Source: an uncultured Gammaproteobacteria bacterium (lineage in GTDB: Bacteria > Pseudomonadota > Gammaproteobacteria > Ga0077536). From it: DNA of 6,172 bases. The position numbers and the translations under genes are program-made. This document shows positions 4,852-6,172 of the stretch, one piece after another (within the stretch, counting starts at the first letter, position 1; the number at the start of each line of letters is the position of its first letter). The stretch lies in the NCBI GenBank assembly GCA_903866355.1, contig CAIPNE010000194.1:1-6172 (forward strand), written 5' to 3'. The notes beneath the pieces are model-generated. The model was not told the origin of the DNA and did no database searches. It was given only the letters and a program-made list of their open reading frames with translations.

Positions 4852-6172
4852 TTAGAATTTCGCATTCAGATCAACTTGCAGGACGTCGATGGCCAGTGGC
4901 GGCCCATCGATTTCGGTGGTCGAGATCCAGCGCGCGCGCAGCCACACGTTGCGGGTTAAGCCGTACAGCCCACTGATCCGGTAGCCCTGGGTGTCGGTGC
5001 CACCGAGGTGGAAATCTGAATCCGTAAAGGCATCAAGCACCGCGTCGCGTTGGAGGTAGCGGTAGTCAAAATTCATTTGCCAAGCACCGTGCCGTGCGAT
5101 GTCGGGCCAGCCCACTAAGACGCCACCCAGCAGGCCTAGGGTGCGGTCCTTAATCGGATAGAGATAGGTTTCCCCACCCGTGCGCTGCAAGATTTCGCTG
5201 TCATCGAATCCAATATTTTTAACAATATTAGCCTGCAGGGTCACGTGGTGGGGCGCAAAATTGGCAAAATCCATGACCGCAATAAAATCTAGCACCCGAT
5301 AGTCAGCGGCCAATCCATATAGCTGATTGGCCTCGCTACCGTCGAGATTGGGATCGTTGGCAATATTGAAAAGCAAATTGCCTTTTTGCAAAAACTGCGG
5401 GGCCGTATCGTTGGTTAGCGTGCTGCCTAGCGTATTACGCTTAGCGGCGATATGGATGTAGTCGTAAACCGCAGCGCCCACTTTGAGCAAATTCTGGTTT
5501 TCAAACTCCCAATCCGCCCCCAACTGGCCGCCCACCAGATAGCGGTCTTGCGACAAATAAGCCGGCTCCTGCAGCGGGAAAATGCCGGTGGTTAAGTAGG
5601 CCTTTCGGTTCCGACTCACGGGCTCCAAGAGGTCCCCACTGCCGAGCGTAATGGGTTGTCGGAAAGTCGCGGCCACACCATCAAAACTGACATCTTCGTC
5701 CCACACCAGTTCAGTGGACAGCCAGGGGTTGGGGATCCGCCCCGCCGATGCGGTGACCCAGTTGAAGCCCTGATCATCCGCTCGGTCGTAGCGCAACTGC
5801 GCCCGGTCTAGCGCCACGTTAAAGCGCTGTTCCGTATTACCCAGCGTGACGTTGGTCGACACCGGGTTGGCGAAATTTCCCGTCACCAACCGGGTGTCGA
5901 GCGTCCACCGATTTGCAATTTTGGCCGTCAGCCCCAACCGCACGCGCTCCCGCCAGCGGTCTTCGTTTTCGGAAGTATTGAGAAAAGCCTTGTTGGCGGC
6001 TTGCGCGATGCCACCGGCCTTGTTCACTTCTAAAATATTGAGATAGGCATTGTTCCCACCGAGCGTTTCGGCGTTCTCGCTGCCATACGCGTCGTATTGA
6101 TTTCGCACCCGCACGTCGCCGTAAATTTTCACGGTGTTTAACCAGGCCGGTAGCGCGTCAGGGGTTCCCCAC
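4852..6172 (-). CDS. Putative outer-membrane porin (Porin_5-like), 5' end cut by window edge
   Basis: The open frame runs past a GTG codon at 6132 to the right edge with no stop, so 439 residues are visible and the signal peptide and N-terminus are missing. The residues before that GTG (PDALPAWLNTV, then KIYGDVRVR) read straight into the first barrel strand, so the GTG is not the real start. The visible part is a beta-barrel: alternating strands, many Tyr, Trp, Asn and Asp residues, segments such as WLSTELVWDEDVSFDGVA and GYRISGLYGLTRNVWLRARW, and a C-terminal strand VLQVDLNAKF ending in Phe, the signal used by the BAM machinery. This pattern matches what I know of the putative porin family PF16930; no search was run. 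The substrate is unknown. The gene is followed at once by the coiled-coil gene, and its promoter would be outside the window. Confidence 0.88.
   Translation of the reverse strand, partial: WGTPDALPAWLNTVKIYGDVRVRNQYDAYGSENAETLGGNNAYLNILEVNKAGGIAQAANKAFLNTSENEDRWRERVRLGLTAKIANRWTLDTRLVTGNFANPVSTNVTLGNTEQRFNVALDRAQLRYDRADDQGFNWVTASAGRIPNPWLSTELVWDEDVSFDGVAATFRQPITLGSGDLLEPVSRNRKAYLTTGIFPLQEPAYLSQDRYLVGGQLGADWEFENQNLLKVGAAVYDYIHIAAKRNTLGSTLTNDTAPQFLQKGNLLFNIANDPNLDGSEANQLYGLAADYRVLDFIAVMDFANFAPHHVTLQANIVKNIGFDDSEILQRTGGETYLYPIKDRTLGLLGGVLVGWPDIARHGAWQMNFDYRYLQRDAVLDAFTDSDFHLGGTDTQGYRISGLYGLTRNVWLRARWISTTEIDGPPLAIDVLQVDLNAKF

Noticed and set aside
4360..4959. A 199-codon plus-strand frame opposite the coiled-coil gene
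   Set aside because: Its Ser/Ala/Cys-rich translation is the antisense reading of an Ala/Leu/Glu-rich coiled coil; no ribosome site or recognisable domain.

Overview
The window comes from a Gram-negative bacterium. It holds two groups of outer-membrane and envelope genes, all read from the minus strand (right to left). By eye the DNA is moderately GC-rich. The family mix is most like a Gamma- or Betaproteobacterium: a fused GDP-mannose pyrophosphorylase/phosphomannose isomerase, a short Wza-like export protein, an outer-membrane beta-barrel and a Porin_5-like porin. This placement is an inference, and no lineage marker such as rRNA is present.

Right-hand group (6172 down to 3592): a putative porin cut by the right edge, then a secreted coiled-coil protein, then a cytoplasmic protein with a probable ribbon-helix-helix DNA-binding segment. 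The three are packed with 4-nt or near-zero junctions, so they look like one translationally coupled operon. The first part of the porin and any promoter lie outside the window.

A 277-nt spacer (3315-3591) separates the groups. It holds a cluster of GC-rich inverted repeats just after the DNA-binding-protein gene. A TATAAT box sits close to the start of the next gene.

Left-hand group (3314 down to 1): a bifunctional mannose-1-phosphate guanylyltransferase/mannose-6-phosphate isomerase, a short polysaccharide export (OPX) protein, and an outer-membrane beta-barrel protein cut by the left edge. This looks like the start of an exopolysaccharide locus. The first enzyme makes GDP-mannose. The OPX protein and the beta-barrel could together form the exit path through the periplasm and outer membrane. 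The OPX protein is short and shows neither a lipobox nor a C-terminal membrane helix, so a separate beta-barrel for the outer-membrane step is an attractive reading.

I see no tRNA, rRNA, CRISPR array, insertion sequence or attachment site. The least familiar element is the porin / coiled-coil / ribbon-helix-helix trio.
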